Below, one piece after another: positions 23,068 through 35,240 of a stretch of 64,000 bases of DNA; the stretch's first letter is position 1; each line of letters begins with the position of its first letter. The notes under the pieces were generated by a model. It was not told where the DNA came from. It worked only from the letters and a program-made list of their open reading frames with translations, and ran no database searches. The position numbers and the translations under genes were made by a program. Where the stretch lies: the NCBI RefSeq assembly GCF_001632365.1, contig NW_024468513.1, positions 1,117,876 to 1,181,875 of the forward strand, read 5' to 3'. The DNA comes from Laetiporus sulphureus 93-53. Its lineage: Eukaryota; Basidiomycota; Agaricomycetes; Polyporales; Laetiporaceae.

Positions 23068-25247
23068 ATGCAAGATGTCTCCTTTGCGGATGTTTCCGTC
23101 CACCGACTGTTGAGCTCGACACCGCCGAACCGTCACTCCTCGCTATACTCTATACCAGCGGACGTGTTCAGTGAGATCGGGTCGCATCTCACCACACTCT
23201 CTGATATCCTCCACTTCAGTCTGGCAGTAAGACCGATCTCTGTCCAGTGTCTACGAGGGGATACGAGCAATACTAATTGCCTGCGATAGTCGTCGGACGT
23301 TTACTGGAAGCTAATACCGGCAGTCTACTCCATCGTCGAACTACGAGGCCCTGCACAATGCGAAGCGACGCTGGGCATGCTGCAGCGCTGCCCGAAGATC
23401 GCACGACATGTCCAGAAGCTCGTCGTGTGCCCAGAAGAACAGCGATTCAAGCGGCGACAGCAACTGAGGGCCTGGGACAATGCGGGGACGGTTTCTCGGT
23501 TGGTCAGTCTGGCGGCGCGGCATTTAGATGCTCTGCAGACGTTCGAGTGGGATGGGGACGATATGCTGCCGGATGACCGCATGTGGTCTAGCTTGCAGGA
23601 GTGGTACGTCGAAACGCGCTTGTGCGCCTCAGTTACCGCCACTAATGATGGGTTCCTTCGTCTGAAGCTGTCCATACCTGAGGAATATCGGAACCACATT
23701 CGGGTGCTTTTTGCCTCGTCCCAGCAGCCATGTACGTCGATGCAGTTCCTTCTGCATGCCGTATCATCTAAATTCAGCGAATGTATTGCAGTTATTCGAG
23801 TTCAATGACCTTGCTAGTTTTTCACTGTTCTTCAAGGATGGGTTCTACCATTCTCAGTTGCATATCCCTTCACGAGGTAGGTTCTCAGTCATGTCCATAT
23901 GATCGTCTGTGAACGTCATTGTAGAAAGCGAGCCGGTCTTCTCCCCTATCCGGGACATGCTCGTCAATCGATGTCCCAACCTCGAGTCGTTGGCGGTCGC
24001 GGGAACATCTGCCGAGCCCCTCGACATCTTGCGCCTCCTCACAAGCTACTGGCCTCGCCTGCGCTCGTTGACCATCGGTGAACCGACGAGCGAAATTCCG
24101 GCTCCTGTGAACCCCGCGCTAGTTCATCCGTTCCTCAGGTTCCTCGAACGGCATCCCACGCTTGAGGGCCTCCATATCTTGAGCCATTCAAACATCCACT
24201 CAGTAGATCTGGGTGAGCTTGACAGGGATGCGCTCCCTATCTTGAAGGAATACAGCGGATCATTGGAGCATCTCAGAGCTCTCATCGATAGGGATCAGAA
24301 CGGGGCAGCCAACGTGAATGCCAATGCGAACCTCCCTTGGGCAGCTCAGGGGCAACACGCGCCATCAAGTTCACCCCTTTCGATTACATTGCAATCCGTT
24401 CGCTTGCTGGAGCCCATGCAACTTAGGGAGTTCACACCGCTCACTATCTCTCGAGTGCTCATGGATCTTCCCGCACTTACATCGCTCAAGATCACCTTCG
24501 CCCTGCATAGCGGATATGACAGCAACGGCGTATTCCGCACCATTATCTCATCATGTCCTCAATTGCTGCACCTCGACCTGACCTGTACTTCTAAGCCCTC
24601 GTTTTATCTCGTACGTCACGTCCATCTTAAAGTAGCTGTTCAGAGTGTTGACCTTGTCCTAGGATTCCTTTTCACGGTCTCTCAGCAAGCTCGCAAAGCT
24701 CCGGACCCTGCAGCTCAGCATCGTAAAGTTTCACGGTGAAGAGCCGATGCATGCAGGAGCAGCACGCATCGCTCTCACCAATCCTCGCCTTTCCCGATTC
24801 ACCATATCTTACATACCGACGCACACGCCGACGCTGCCCCTCCCGCCGCCGATCGAGAAAGGGACGTTCGAACTAGCGTGCGACACCCACGGCATCCCGA
24901 TCAGCCTGTTCATCTCTGAGTGGCGCGCGTCGTTCTGGAATGGCGGGAGCGGCGGTATCATACGGGGAGCGCTCGTGGGTGCTGCGATATGGTTCGGCAT
25001 GGGCGTTGGCAACGGATGGCGAGCAAATGGGAATGGTTGGACGCGCCGGTGGAAGTGCGAGCTACGGCCCAGCGGACACCCCGACGTCATGAGAAAGGGG
25101 ATGCTGGAGCTTCTCTTTGAGCATAGTCCGGCAGGAGAAGAGGCTCGCCTCTTCGCTCTCTGCTTAGGTTTGCTCTCGTTGGCACTGTGGTGCATTGTTT
25201 GGAGGTCATCTGTATTGTCCTTGGTAGACACCGGTGTCAAGGTATAG
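23068..25247 (+). CDS. F-box-like/LRR protein with hydrophobic C-terminal segments
   Basis: Six exons (23068-23226, 23290-23603, 23668-23731, 23792-23876, 23925-24610, 24663-25247) give 630 aa. An F-box-like motif lies at about 25-65 (SIPADVFSEIGSHLTTLSDI, then HFSLASSDVYW). Leucine-rich irregular repeats follow (CPNLESLAV, LRSLTIGE, ALTSLKITF, QLLHLDLTC). The C-terminal quarter contains a Gly/Ala-rich hydrophobic run (IIRGALVGAAIWFGMGVG) and a second one near the end (LFALCLGLLSLALWCIVW). F-box proteins recruit substrates to SCF ligases. A membrane anchor would be unusual but is seen only as hydrophobicity. Confidence 0.8.
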
Positions 25248-25613
25248 AGGATGTCATTCGTAAGTTATTGCGATTTGTAGACGACAATGTTGTAGCTGCG
25301 CGCACTAGTATAATCATTCGTAATTCTATCATTGTACTGTCGCATCTCTTGTTCTGCGATGCGCAGAAGTTCACAGTGACGGGGAGACGGTGCAGACGCA
25401 ACACTGTACGAAAAATATAGGCATACAAGGCAAACGACCAAGGTCCTAATGTCGTAACAGAATTGAGAGAGTAGATTATACACTTGTCAAGGGTATAGAG
25501 ATGCACTGAGGACGAACTGGAGGAGGGGATGGGATGATCCAAATAATGAAGAAGTAGTAACCATGTCAAAGTATGAAAACAAGAGTAGTCAAGGTACAAT
25601 ACACAGATCAATA
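25248..25613. other. Convergent intergenic region
   Basis: A 366-bp gap between two convergent stop codons, presumably 3' UTRs. No gene seen. Confidence 0.4.
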
Positions 25614-28600
25614 TTACTTATTAGTAGGGGACTCCGGGCCGAAACTGGTCATCGCAAGGCACCCCAACCATGCCATCTCCACTGCAGCTCTCCCGATAGG
25701 TGTGAGCTCCCAGTTTATCTCTGGCTCCTCGGCCTCAGAGGACATCTGCACGGGCTCCGGGCTAGGAGATGGCAACGCAATAGCGAGACCAACCTTTGCC
25801 AGGCCTTCCGGGAGAAACTCCACGCCCTTGTTTCGGCTGTTGCAGATTCCGATGATGGCCCATGGCGTCTCCAGTCGCGTCTCACGGATAGCATTGGATG
25901 GAAGTAACCGCATCGCCTCCGCCATAGAGCCAGCAACGGAAAGCCCTTCAATTGGGAGCCTAACGCCAGTACCTAACAGGTCCTGATACGAAATCAGCCT
26001 GGCACGGACGGAGAACGAGGTGAGGAGGATCGTTTTGGAAGCTCCAGAGCCCGAAGAAGCCATAGCCACGTGCGAACCTGATCTTGAACGCTTCTTGCTG
26101 TCTTGTTTTTTGCTCTTCTCCTTACGTTCGTCGAATGGCACATAATAAACTAGAAGGTACTGCCGTTCCTCGACCGGAACACTGTACGAAGAGGAATCTT
26201 CGTTAAGAACTACGGACGCCGAATCGGTTTCGCCGGGCCACAATGGCAGAAGCATGTGAAGAGAATCCGCGGGGACGTGTGAGAAGATGTTCACAGTCTC
26301 ATTTGGACGATGGTGCCTGGGCTTCATGCCCTTGGTCTTGAATGATGGCAGCAAACCGACATCCTTGAAGGACTCATTAAGATTTTGTATTACCCGATCT
26401 CGTTCCTCGACCCTCGATCGCGGAGCCATCGTCAACCATGGCGGAGTATATCGACCTTCTAACGCAGCTGATGGTGGGCCTTGTGAAGGCCGGAAGTTTT
26501 GGCCCAGCAACCTTCGTCGCAGGCGTTCCGTGATGCTCCTGGAATGTGACAGATCGTGCTCCGAGGAACGCTGGTCCGACCCTCCACGGAAGTACTCAAT
26601 GCTACTCTGATCGAATATGGTCGCAAACGCTTCTGCATGAGATGTGCGCGGGGGCATTCGCTCCTCGTAATCATCGATCGCCATAGAATCGACATGTGTG
26701 GGAGAACGACTGGATGAAGAGGAGGCTGTAGGCGGGGGCGAGCCATACTTGGAAGTGACATCTACCGAATGTCGTACTGCTGCAGTATATCCTGAGGATA
26801 AATAAGCATCATGCGCATCTGCCACTGTCGGGATGATTGGTACGGAAGGATCCGAAGACGAAGAGGATGCGTAAGTCCTGGCGAAGATTAACGACGCCTG
26901 TTCGTTCGCTGTAGAGCGACTTGTCATGCTGTCTGCGCTAGATGTATGCGACGGCGGATCCGACCTAGGCTCCTTGCCTTTGCCTTTAGAGTTCGCATTG
27001 GGTCTCTCTCGAGCCTTGGCCCCTGCTGAAGCGCTACGTACAACGGTTCTTCCGGACGGTCCGCTCTCGCTCGCTGACGCATTGCCGCTTCCACCGTGAG
27101 CACGAGTCCGGCTATCTCCGTCCCTCAGCAAACCGTGCTCTTTGAGCTGATTCGTGGTACGGGTACTGGTATATTGTTCCTGGACACGTTTCGTTGCGAG
27201 GAGTATGCTTGAGCTAGTCGGCATAGACGTGTGCCCTTGACGTGTCTGGCGGAAGAGATCATATTTGCGGAAGATGGAAAACGCTATTGCTCGCGAGTGT
27301 TTGTGCACGACGGACACCGGACCACCGTGAGTGTTGCCATATGATAGTGGGTCAACAATATGCCGCACGACGATTCGCTGGGACGAAGGCTTCATCGGAT
27401 CTTCTGCTGCTTAAAAGTTGTCAGGCGTGAACCCGATCTCTCCGATCGAGAAGAGGATAACTCACGTTTCACCATGTGCCTGTCCACTCTGAAACGCCCG
27501 ACATGGGCCTGCCTCCAGGTCTCTTGTGCACCAGGTATCGTGGCTCGCGCCCCAGCAGCGTCCGCGCCATGAGCTCGTCGCGTATTAGCGCGCGCGTCTA
27601 TAGTTACACCATCTAACGCCTCTCTCCTGAAACTCCATTGCAAAGCACGCTCGCTTGATACTGGGTCATAGCGCTGCAGGTGGCGGGTGAATGCGTCTTC
27701 GCCGACGCTTCCCACCGTCACAGTGCTCGGTCGTCGCCCGGATGGCCCAGTCACGGCTGTGCCCCAACCTGGATAATCGAACGTTTCAAACCCCTCCGGG
27801 TTTATTAGGGGCTGCGGAGGCGCACTGGGATCGATTTGCATCCACGATGGGGCATTTGACTGCCATGACTGGCGGCGTCCCGGATCGACGCTGCGCTCGC
27901 CGAAGATGTAGGCAAGATCCAAACCTTCATATGCGTTGGACTGGTGCTGTAGTCCACGCTGATCCTTATGCTCGTCTTCGCGCTCTTGCTGGAACTGTAA
28001 GTGCATATCCACTGCTTGTGGATCTGCCTGCTCCAACGCACTAGCGTCTAGAGGGACCGTCGGGCTGACTTCCTCTCGCGACAGGGTTTGTCCCTGACCA
28101 GCAGTCAGAGTTGCTATACTATCCTCCCGCGTTCTTGACCTAGTGGCGTACTCCTCCGGATCGATCGGGACACCCAAATGCCCTTGCTCTGCATCGTGGG
28201 CGCCGCTGACTTGGTCAATGTGCATGCGGCCATCCGTATGCATCGGATCATGGATATCGTATGCAAATTGACGAGAATCGTCGAACATGCTCCGCGATGT
28301 AGCCTCTAACATCTCCACATCATGAGCTGCAGGAGAACCGGAATGATGATGGAAGTCGAACTCGACATCAGTGTCGAAGTCCCCGCTCTCCCCCTCGCCC
28401 TCGCCGCAAGTAGTTCCGGACTCCGACTCCGCTTCGGTATGCTCGTGTTCAACAACATTGTCCTCGCTGTCCGCACGTTCAGATGGCCGCTTGGATTCGT
28501 CCTTCACAGTAGCAGGTGCGGGTGGCGATGGTGAACTCGATGTGGAGGTCGCTCTGGCTGAGGAATAAGCGTTTATGGGGAGGGAAGGCCTGCGTGTACC

Positions 28601-29555
28601 GTCATTCATCGCCCGCATTTTGGCACGCGAATGTTGCTCTGCCTCTGCGTCGGATTCATCGTCAGCGCGCGTGCCCTCTTCATCCATGTCTCTGGCACGC
28701 GTGCGCAGTGAGCGAGCGCGCGAGGCGATGAGGGAATTCTGATTAGTACCCGAGCTAAGACTAGTGACGGAGGGGCGAGGTGTGCGGTGTGCGCTGCTGG
28801 AACCACTACCACAAGCGAATGGGCTAATATTTTCTGGGAAATCAGGGTGATCGGGAGACGCAGAGCCGAATGTGAAGGTAGACAGGCTAGAATATAGATC
28901 ATCATTACTCAATAGAGCGGCGTTTGTAACGGAATGGGCGTCTTGTGTAGAGTGCGACCCTGCCGTCGTTGAGCTCGTCGTTTGGAAATGTAGCGTCGGC
29001 AATGAGGGACGCCTGTTGGAGGGCATCGAAGCAGTTGATGCGCGATGAGGACGCCTGGAGAGGGAACGAGAAAAATGTAGGGGCAAGTGAGCGGTGTTGC
29101 CTGCGTACTGCGAGCTAATAAATGGAAAACATTGGCATGGTCGGAATAACATGAGGTTGTTAACGAGATGCGTACTGGTTTGGGATTGATCTCCTCCTGG
29201 CTGGAAGCACACCGAGCTCAGCACCATCACAGGCACTGCGACTAGGCACATTAGAACGGCCTGCGTTGTAGCGTAGGAGATCAACAGGACGTTGGGGATC
29301 TTGTGCTGTGTCGGCGTAACCAAGGAATGGCGACGACGCGGCCATCTGATCGTCAATTACAGTGAGCGTGACGTGAGTTGTCTGAGGGTCAAGAGGAGCT
29401 AGCGGTGCTCGTCGTAAGGCCGGAATGCTGTGATATTGTAGTGTACTGAACTCGGACGAAGAATATAGTTGTGGTACGCTGCCGCGTCGAGACAATGTTG
29501 CTTTCTGAAATGGTACAGTGCTTTGGGTCCAAGGTTCGCGTCCAAAATGAAACAT
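25614..29555 (-). CDS. Large unknown protein, disordered N-terminal half
   Basis: Three exons (29176-29555, 27466-29054, 25614-27406) give 1253 aa. The junctions use GTACGC..CTCCAG and GTGAGT..AAGCAG and keep the frame. The first half is Ser/Asp/Glu-rich and likely disordered. A folded part is likely around RHMVKPEDPMKPSSQRIVVR near the exon 2/3 junction and again over the last 250 residues (LLPLWPGETDSA, QYLLVYYVPFDER, SARLISYQDLLG-like, ETPWAIIGICNSRNKGVEFL). I do not recognise a domain. The start at 29555 is the first ATG in the open frame; a later start at MAASSPF is possible. Confidence 0.75.
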
Positions 29556-30495
29556 GGAGGGCGTTGGGCAGCGCGACGGAATTGCTAGAGCAAGGGGAGA
29601 ACGAGCATGGGGACGGACGGCCGAACTTCATGGGCGGAGGATGGAGGCCTGAGCCACGTGTTCGCCGCCCTTGTGCTGCTTTTGGTAAGGTCCATCTCGA
29701 CGACTAGTATCTCCCGTTTGTGCCAGCGGCACAATTCCTGTCCGGCTTCGGGCAATTTTTCGCGCTGTAGATGGCGCCTTTCGCAGCCAAAATCAAGCGC
29801 ACAGCCGGCCACCGGATATGCACGGCAAAGTCGATACAGATTGATGTTCATCCGGGCAAGCGTCTCGTTTCCGGAGTGGACTGGCGGTCCGGAAATGAGA
29901 AAGGACCGCAGGCAACAACAAGACAGTGCAATGCTTTGCGTATATAGTTCACTTCGGGGGACGCTGCGGTGCCAAGCTATGTTGTGGTCGACGAGGCGGT
30001 CGAGTGTGACCAGCGCTAACGAGGCAGCGAGATCTGACCGCGCGCAGCAGGCACAACGGCGGATCTGCGACGAACATACCCACATCACACCTCAGTGCAC
30101 CAGCCAACTTCCCGAAGAGCTTTCGCACTGTCGTGTCGGTTTGACACAGCGTGTCTGGGACGTGCGCGGTATCTGATACTTTGGTACTGGTCTCGCGTGT
30201 AACAGCATGCACGCATCCGGGTCCGCGGCGTTGCATCGCCGACGCTGCTGGTAGTGAGCATATTCAAAACGTGATCGTTCGGTCCCACACGTTTTTTGTA
30301 ACACTTCCTGAGCGTCGGATGGCCACTCGGGTTCAGAGCGCCTCTGCAGCTTATGGGCGCTTGAATTGGTACACGCAATCACGTGATGATGTACATTATG
30401 CGTCAGGCTGTAGGCGCCCGTCGTATCAGACAGACTGCATCCAACCCTCTAGATCTAACTGCATCCTCTTTCACGACGCGTTTTGAATATTCACG
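29556..30495. promoter_or_regulatory. Divergent promoter region
   Basis: About 940 bp between the starts of the large unknown gene (-) and the Rvs161-type gene (+). It contains overlapping open frames of 189 and 167 codons on opposite strands, neither with family resemblance. I treat them as noncoding. Confidence 0.45.
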
Positions 30496-31862
30496 ATGAG
30501 TTGGTCAGGGTGAGTAAGTCATACAATCTAGCTGATTGTAGGACTCAATTCGTTCTCCGTGCAGGTTCAAGAAGTCCATGAACCGAGCAGGGACTACCGT
30601 ACGTCACACCCTCTCCTCTTCTGCCTGCACCGGGCACCAGTATATTCGCATACGAATCAGGCCTAATAGGACATGTATGCATACAGTTGCTTCAGAAGAC
30701 TGGTCAGATCGAGCGCACGGTGGACAGAGACTACACGGATGAGGAAGTGAAATTCAAGACGTGCGTCAATGCCCCTATGCCCAGCTTTCTATCCGTTTTC
30801 CAGAATGTTTTGTTCACTCGCAGTCATTCTCGTGCGGCCGTTGTGCAGGTTCGAGAAGGAATGTCAGATGTTGCAGAAGGACAGCAAGGGATACCTGGAC
30901 GCGATGCGAGGTGCGTGCGCAGTCGCTCGCGTGCTCTGCGCTACGGGATTCATGATCGAGAGCAGCGATGGCTAGTACGCAGAGTCGTCTCGCTGATACG
31001 ATAGACGTGTTCTATGGCGCGGCGGACAAATCATCGGAGAGCGCGATGGCTGCGCATGCGTACAAACGGGCGGTTGATGACTTGGATACAGGCATTGGAC
31101 GAGAGCTGGTGTGTGTCCTGATTCTCATCCAACCTGAGATAACATAAGGTGGACTGTGCTTACCTCGTGTTAGGATGCGCCGTATAGGACGACTGTGATG
31201 GAGCCGCTGGGCAAGATGAATGCTTATTTCCCAATAGTGAACGAGCATATCTCGAAACGTAACAAGAAGGTTTGCCTTCTCTACCAAAAACATCCGTCCT
31301 TTTACCCGCTCAACCAGACTCTCTAGCTGTTAGACTACGATGCTGCCCGTAGCAGGATGAATAAGTTAATCAACAAGCCCAGCGATGATCCGACCAAGCT
31401 TCCGAAGGTGCGCTTAAGCTGCCTGTCCTATGATGCGTCCTTGACCGTGCCATGCTCCATAGGCGCAGCAGGAACATGACGATGCGAAGGAAGTATTCGA
31501 CATGCTTAATGATCAGCTGATCGCGGAACTTCCGCAACTGCTCGATTTACGTGTGCCCTTCTTTGACCCGAGTTTCGAAGCGATGATCCGCATGCAATGC
31601 AAGTTTGCAGAAGAAGGTTACGAGAAACTCAGTGGAGTACAGAGGTAACGCAGAACTTGATCACTTCACTTTATAACAGTGGTTGACTCGCTCTTAGATA
31701 CTTCGCGGAGAACGTGCGAGATGACTATGCGGCAGGACAGCTTGATGCTCAGGTGCGGGCAGGACGGACGCTCTGATTCACTGTACGAACTAATATATAC
31801 TTGCCTAGGTCGAGGGTGTTTTACAGGAGATGAAGGAGCTTACGATCTGCGGAGCGAGTTGA
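30496..31862 (+). CDS. rvs161: BAR-domain amphiphysin-like protein Rvs161/Hob3
   Basis: Ten exons (30496-30509, 30565-30598, 30687-30760, 30849-30910, 30966-31108, 31174-31269, 31327-31407, 31463-31644, 31698-31752, 31809-31862) give 264 aa, the expected length. It begins MSWSGFKKSMNRAGTTLLQK and contains the BAR helices (KGYLDAMRAMASTQ, LLDYDAARSRMNKL, and ending near VLQEMKEL). It lacks the SH3 domain of Rvs167, as this subfamily does. The protein bends membranes during endocytic scission and works as a heterodimer with an Rvs167-type partner. Exon 5 could start 3 nt earlier; the CAG site at 30965 was chosen. Confidence 0.95.
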
Positions 31863-32183
31863 ACAACAGGTTTCGCGCTTGACGATGTTTTGCTGTACTA
31901 TCTTCCTATGGACGATTTATAGTCTTTCTCACATTCAATTGCCCTCCTTTGGACTGTAAAGTAATCACACATTAGCATTTTGTCGATTGTAAAGTTGCTC
32001 AATGGGCTGGAGAAGAACAAGAACAAGGGGAAGCCTGGTACATGCAGCCGATCACACATGTACAGCGAAGGGGCAAGCATGCTGCGGACGCGACAAGTCC
32101 AGGGCCAACTACCAGCCACTCGAAGTTTTCATGAGCCCTCCTGGCTGCCTCGTGTCCACCTTCACACTTCACAGAGAGTAGAG
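31863..32183. other. Convergent intergenic region
   Basis: A 321-bp gap between convergent stop codons; probable overlapping 3' UTRs, no gene seen. Confidence 0.4.
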
Positions 32184-35100
32184 TCAGGACAAGCGGGATT
32201 CAAGGTCGTTACCTCTCATAAGACGACTGAGCGGGGGCCGTTGTCTGCCACGACCCCTCGCGATTGAAGTCTCGGGTCTTCTGGGAAGGGAATCATGCAC
32301 GTTCTGCATCGGATGCGGCGGCGTTCGCGGCCCACGAGCAACGTTACGAGACAAAATGCTAGGAGCTTGCGCATTTGGTCCCATCCGTGCAAGAAGATCC
32401 GGTTGGAACCGGTCGTCGTGGGCGGTCGATTGGTAACGGGACGAGGAGGCCGTGTGGCTGGCCCCCGGATCGTCGTAATTCCGTATGGCGGGATGCATAC
32501 GCCCTAGATCGCTAGAAACTAATTGCGAAGACGGTTGATATGACTGCTCGTAGTGCTGGCCGTTGCTCTGACTCTGATACACATCATCCCGGCCATCGTA
32601 AGGCGCACTGTAAGGTGCATACTCAGGGCCATAATGCGCGTCGTCATATTGGCGATCGGAGGGCGGCAAAGCTTCATGGCGGGATCGCAGGGGTCCAGCA
32701 TACGTTGAAGCTTGTAGATACGTGATCGAGCCTGCAGGCGCGATGGGTCTGTACTGTTGTTCCTCTGGAGGCGAATACCTTGGGCGACGAGCGGGTGGTC
32801 CGTCCGAGCTTCTCTCCATGCCATCGTCCCTGTCATGCTTCCGTGAACGCTCTTGGGGCCGCCCCCTCTGCACAGCCGATCGGTCCGAGTAGAGAGGATG
32901 ACGGTCGCGTCCGCGCTGCCTTGATGCTGAGTGCTGAGGCGGAGGAGAACGACGATCGAATATGGACCTAGTCGTTGGTCTGGCCTCGACAGTACTAGCT
33001 CCCCGCCCGTGCAGGTTGAGGTCTGGTGCACTTGGGCGATTTATCCAACCTTCCGCTTCTGCAGTCTGGTCGTTGAACGTAGAGTGTGGACCAGTGTTCA
33101 CGTTATGGGAGATTCGTTCCAACAAACGAACAGAGGGAGAAATGGATTGGGAAACCGGCTGCATATCTCGCGACGACATAGCAGTGAGTGAGAACTGAGT
33201 GGTGGTAGAGGTGTCATCTACGGGCGCATCTACTGATGCAGTTCCCGCAGCGGGATTGTACACCCGGTCGCTCGACTTGACATCGGGATTTACTGGCTGA
33301 TTGTGACGAACATCAGCGTTCACCGCTGGCTGCGATTGATCCGCCAAAATTGGCAATTTAGGCGTTCTGGAGGCCAATGAAACCAATGGTTCCGGCTGAG
33401 ATATGTTTGCTGTCAAACTTGCATCATCGATAGGTTGTTCCTGTTTCACTGTTAACGGACTCCGTGCATCAGCATTCGCTGACACCAATGACAATTTCCT
33501 GCCCATCTTCTCGTCAACACATGTGCCATGCGCTGGCCGGGATACCCGTTCCGCATGAGCATTGATAGAACCTTCACGGGCGCCTTGTACCGGCAGAACA
33601 TCACGAGAGTGCGGATCACCCTCTTCGGAGATGATGGTGGAAGCAGCTTGAGCAATACTAGTAGATTCATCCACTTTGAGCAACGGTTCAGATTGGGGCC
33701 CGGTGCTGGGAGCGCTGCTTTTGCGGCCCTTGGCTTTCTTCCCAGAAGCCTTGGCTTCCGACCCAATAAGCACGTCAACAAGAGCCGGAGACGAATTGGC
33801 ATGGACGGATGGTGAAGCTGCTGCAGAGGGCATTACATCACCGGAGAGCGCTCGCCCTTGAGGAACATCTTTGGAATCTGGCACATTCTGCGCGGACTCA
33901 TTCGACACGACGTCTGAGCTGGCAGTTTTCGCTGCAGTAGGTGGACGTGATTTAACAGCTTTCTTTTCCTTCTCCAGTCTTGCTTTGATATCCGGTCGCG
34001 GCTTCTTGCCTTCCTGTCGTTGAGCACGAGCGGCGATTGCGTTCTCGCGTTCTCTTTCGATGACCTGTCTCTTCAGTTCTGCGATCTCAGCTCTCTTGGC
34101 CTCATATTCAGCCTTTCGTTGCTCGTCCTCTGCCATTAACTGAGCCTCCTCTTCGGCCTTGCTCAAGGTTTCCTGACGTCCCTTCTCCTCCAGCTCTCGT
34201 GTTTTCTCTGCCCTTTGGAGTTCGGCTACCGCGTTCTCTTGTTCCTGATTAGAGATTTGCCGCCCTAATTCTTCTTGCTGCGCCTCAATCGCCTCCACTC
34301 TGTGTCTCGCCTCAGCTGCGTTTGCTTCTCCATGCTTAGCTTCGGCCTCCTGGGCTGCATTCTCTTCCGCTCTGCGACTCATCTCTTCTTGGGCTCTTCG
34401 CTGAGCCTGCGCCGGACAATTCTGCTCTGCTACTTTGCCGCGCATCTCGAGTTCGCGTTGCGCTTCGACAGCGGCATCCTCCTGTCTCCTTTGCTCCGCG
34501 GCTCGCTGAGCATCTAGCGAACGTTTTGCATCATCTTGCTTAGCCTGTAAACGTTGCTGCCGAGTCGTGCACAGAGCCTGCGCTCTCGCGAAGACCGCGT
34601 CGACAGTCGTGCACATTTTGACGGCCTGTTCCTTCTCCCGCTGCAGCGCTCGCTGAGATTCTTGATTTCTATGTAAAAATTCTTGATGCTCATCACGATA
34701 TCTTGCCACGAGAACGTCTATCTCGCTCCATTGTGAGAGCTCAGAAGTCGCTTGCGACATCAATTCGATGAGAGCAGTTGGCGATGACGGCAAAGCAGCA
34801 ACAGTAGCCACATGTGGTTCTGGAGGAACCTGCGAGCCGGAGGCCTCGCCTTCAGGTGGAAGGCGTATAGGTGCAAGAGGGGTATTGGGCGAGGATTGGC
34901 GAGGTAAAGCTAGATGGAACTGGTATGCGAATTGGGGAGCGACATGCAAGCTGTGTGAGGTGGAAGAGACAGGGGAGACCGGGAAGACATTGTGCGTTGA
35001 CGACGCAACCATCTTTCCAGCCGCCTTCTGCGATTGAGAAGCAGCAACAGGGGCTACATCGACTTCCATTGGGCTGTCATCCTCTTCATGGGTGGGGACG

Positions 35101-35240
35101 GTAGTCGGCTGGACGGTGCGTTCATCCATGGCGACACGATGATGATCGGTCAAGGAAGAACGGGCGTCTCCGGGCAAAGTCGGCTTCAACGACGAAGGGG
35201 GAGAGGGAGAATCCGGATACTGAAGGTCTTCGTCGGACAT
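32184..35240 (-). CDS. Large coiled-coil, low-complexity protein
   Basis: One open frame of 1018 aa from MSDEDLQYPDSPSP, chosen for its AAA context before ATG; the frame continues up to an ATG at 35387. Residues about 160-430 form a long Glu/Arg/Ala/Gln-rich coiled coil (repeats like EEMSRRAEENAAQEAEAKH). A Lys-rich stretch follows (near 460), then a Ser/Pro/Asp-rich disordered part. The C-terminus is RG-rich (RGRGRQRPPLSRLMRG). I see no catalytic domain. The RG tail and coiled coil suggest a nuclear or RNA-associated scaffold, but this is inference only. Confidence 0.7.
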   Translation of the reverse strand: MSDEDLQYPDSPSPPSSLKPTLPGDARSSLTDHHRVAMDERTVQPTTVPTHEEDDSPMEVDVAPVAASQSQKAAGKMVASSTHNVFPVSPVSSTSHSLHVAPQFAYQFHLALPRQSSPNTPLAPIRLPPEGEASGSQVPPEPHVATVAALPSSPTALIELMSQATSELSQWSEIDVLVARYRDEHQEFLHRNQESQRALQREKEQAVKMCTTVDAVFARAQALCTTRQQRLQAKQDDAKRSLDAQRAAEQRRQEDAAVEAQRELEMRGKVAEQNCPAQAQRRAQEEMSRRAEENAAQEAEAKHGEANAAEARHRVEAIEAQQEELGRQISNQEQENAVAELQRAEKTRELEEKGRQETLSKAEEEAQLMAEDEQRKAEYEAKRAEIAELKRQVIERERENAIAARAQRQEGKKPRPDIKARLEKEKKAVKSRPPTAAKTASSDVVSNESAQNVPDSKDVPQGRALSGDVMPSAAASPSVHANSSPALVDVLIGSEAKASGKKAKGRKSSAPSTGPQSEPLLKVDESTSIAQAASTIISEEGDPHSRDVLPVQGAREGSINAHAERVSRPAHGTCVDEKMGRKLSLVSANADARSPLTVKQEQPIDDASLTANISQPEPLVSLASRTPKLPILADQSQPAVNADVRHNQPVNPDVKSSDRVYNPAAGTASVDAPVDDTSTTTQFSLTAMSSRDMQPVSQSISPSVRLLERISHNVNTGPHSTFNDQTAEAEGWINRPSAPDLNLHGRGASTVEARPTTRSIFDRRSPPPQHSASRQRGRDRHPLYSDRSAVQRGRPQERSRKHDRDDGMERSSDGPPARRPRYSPPEEQQYRPIAPAGSITYLQASTYAGPLRSRHEALPPSDRQYDDAHYGPEYAPYSAPYDGRDDVYQSQSNGQHYEQSYQPSSQLVSSDLGRMHPAIRNYDDPGASHTASSSRYQSTAHDDRFQPDLLARMGPNAQAPSILSRNVARGPRTPPHPMQNVHDSLPRRPETSIARGRGRQRPPLSRLMRGNDLESRLS

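Noticed and set aside
27392..29356. A 654-codon frame as its own gene separate from 25614-27395.
   Set aside because: A canonical intron (27407-27465) joins the two frames without loss, and neither has a natural end or start at the junction.
29607..30176. A 189-codon + frame, with a 167-codon - frame overlapping it.
   Set aside because: Both lie in the divergent promoter region, lack family resemblance, and have Arg/Ser-rich composition typical of chance frames.
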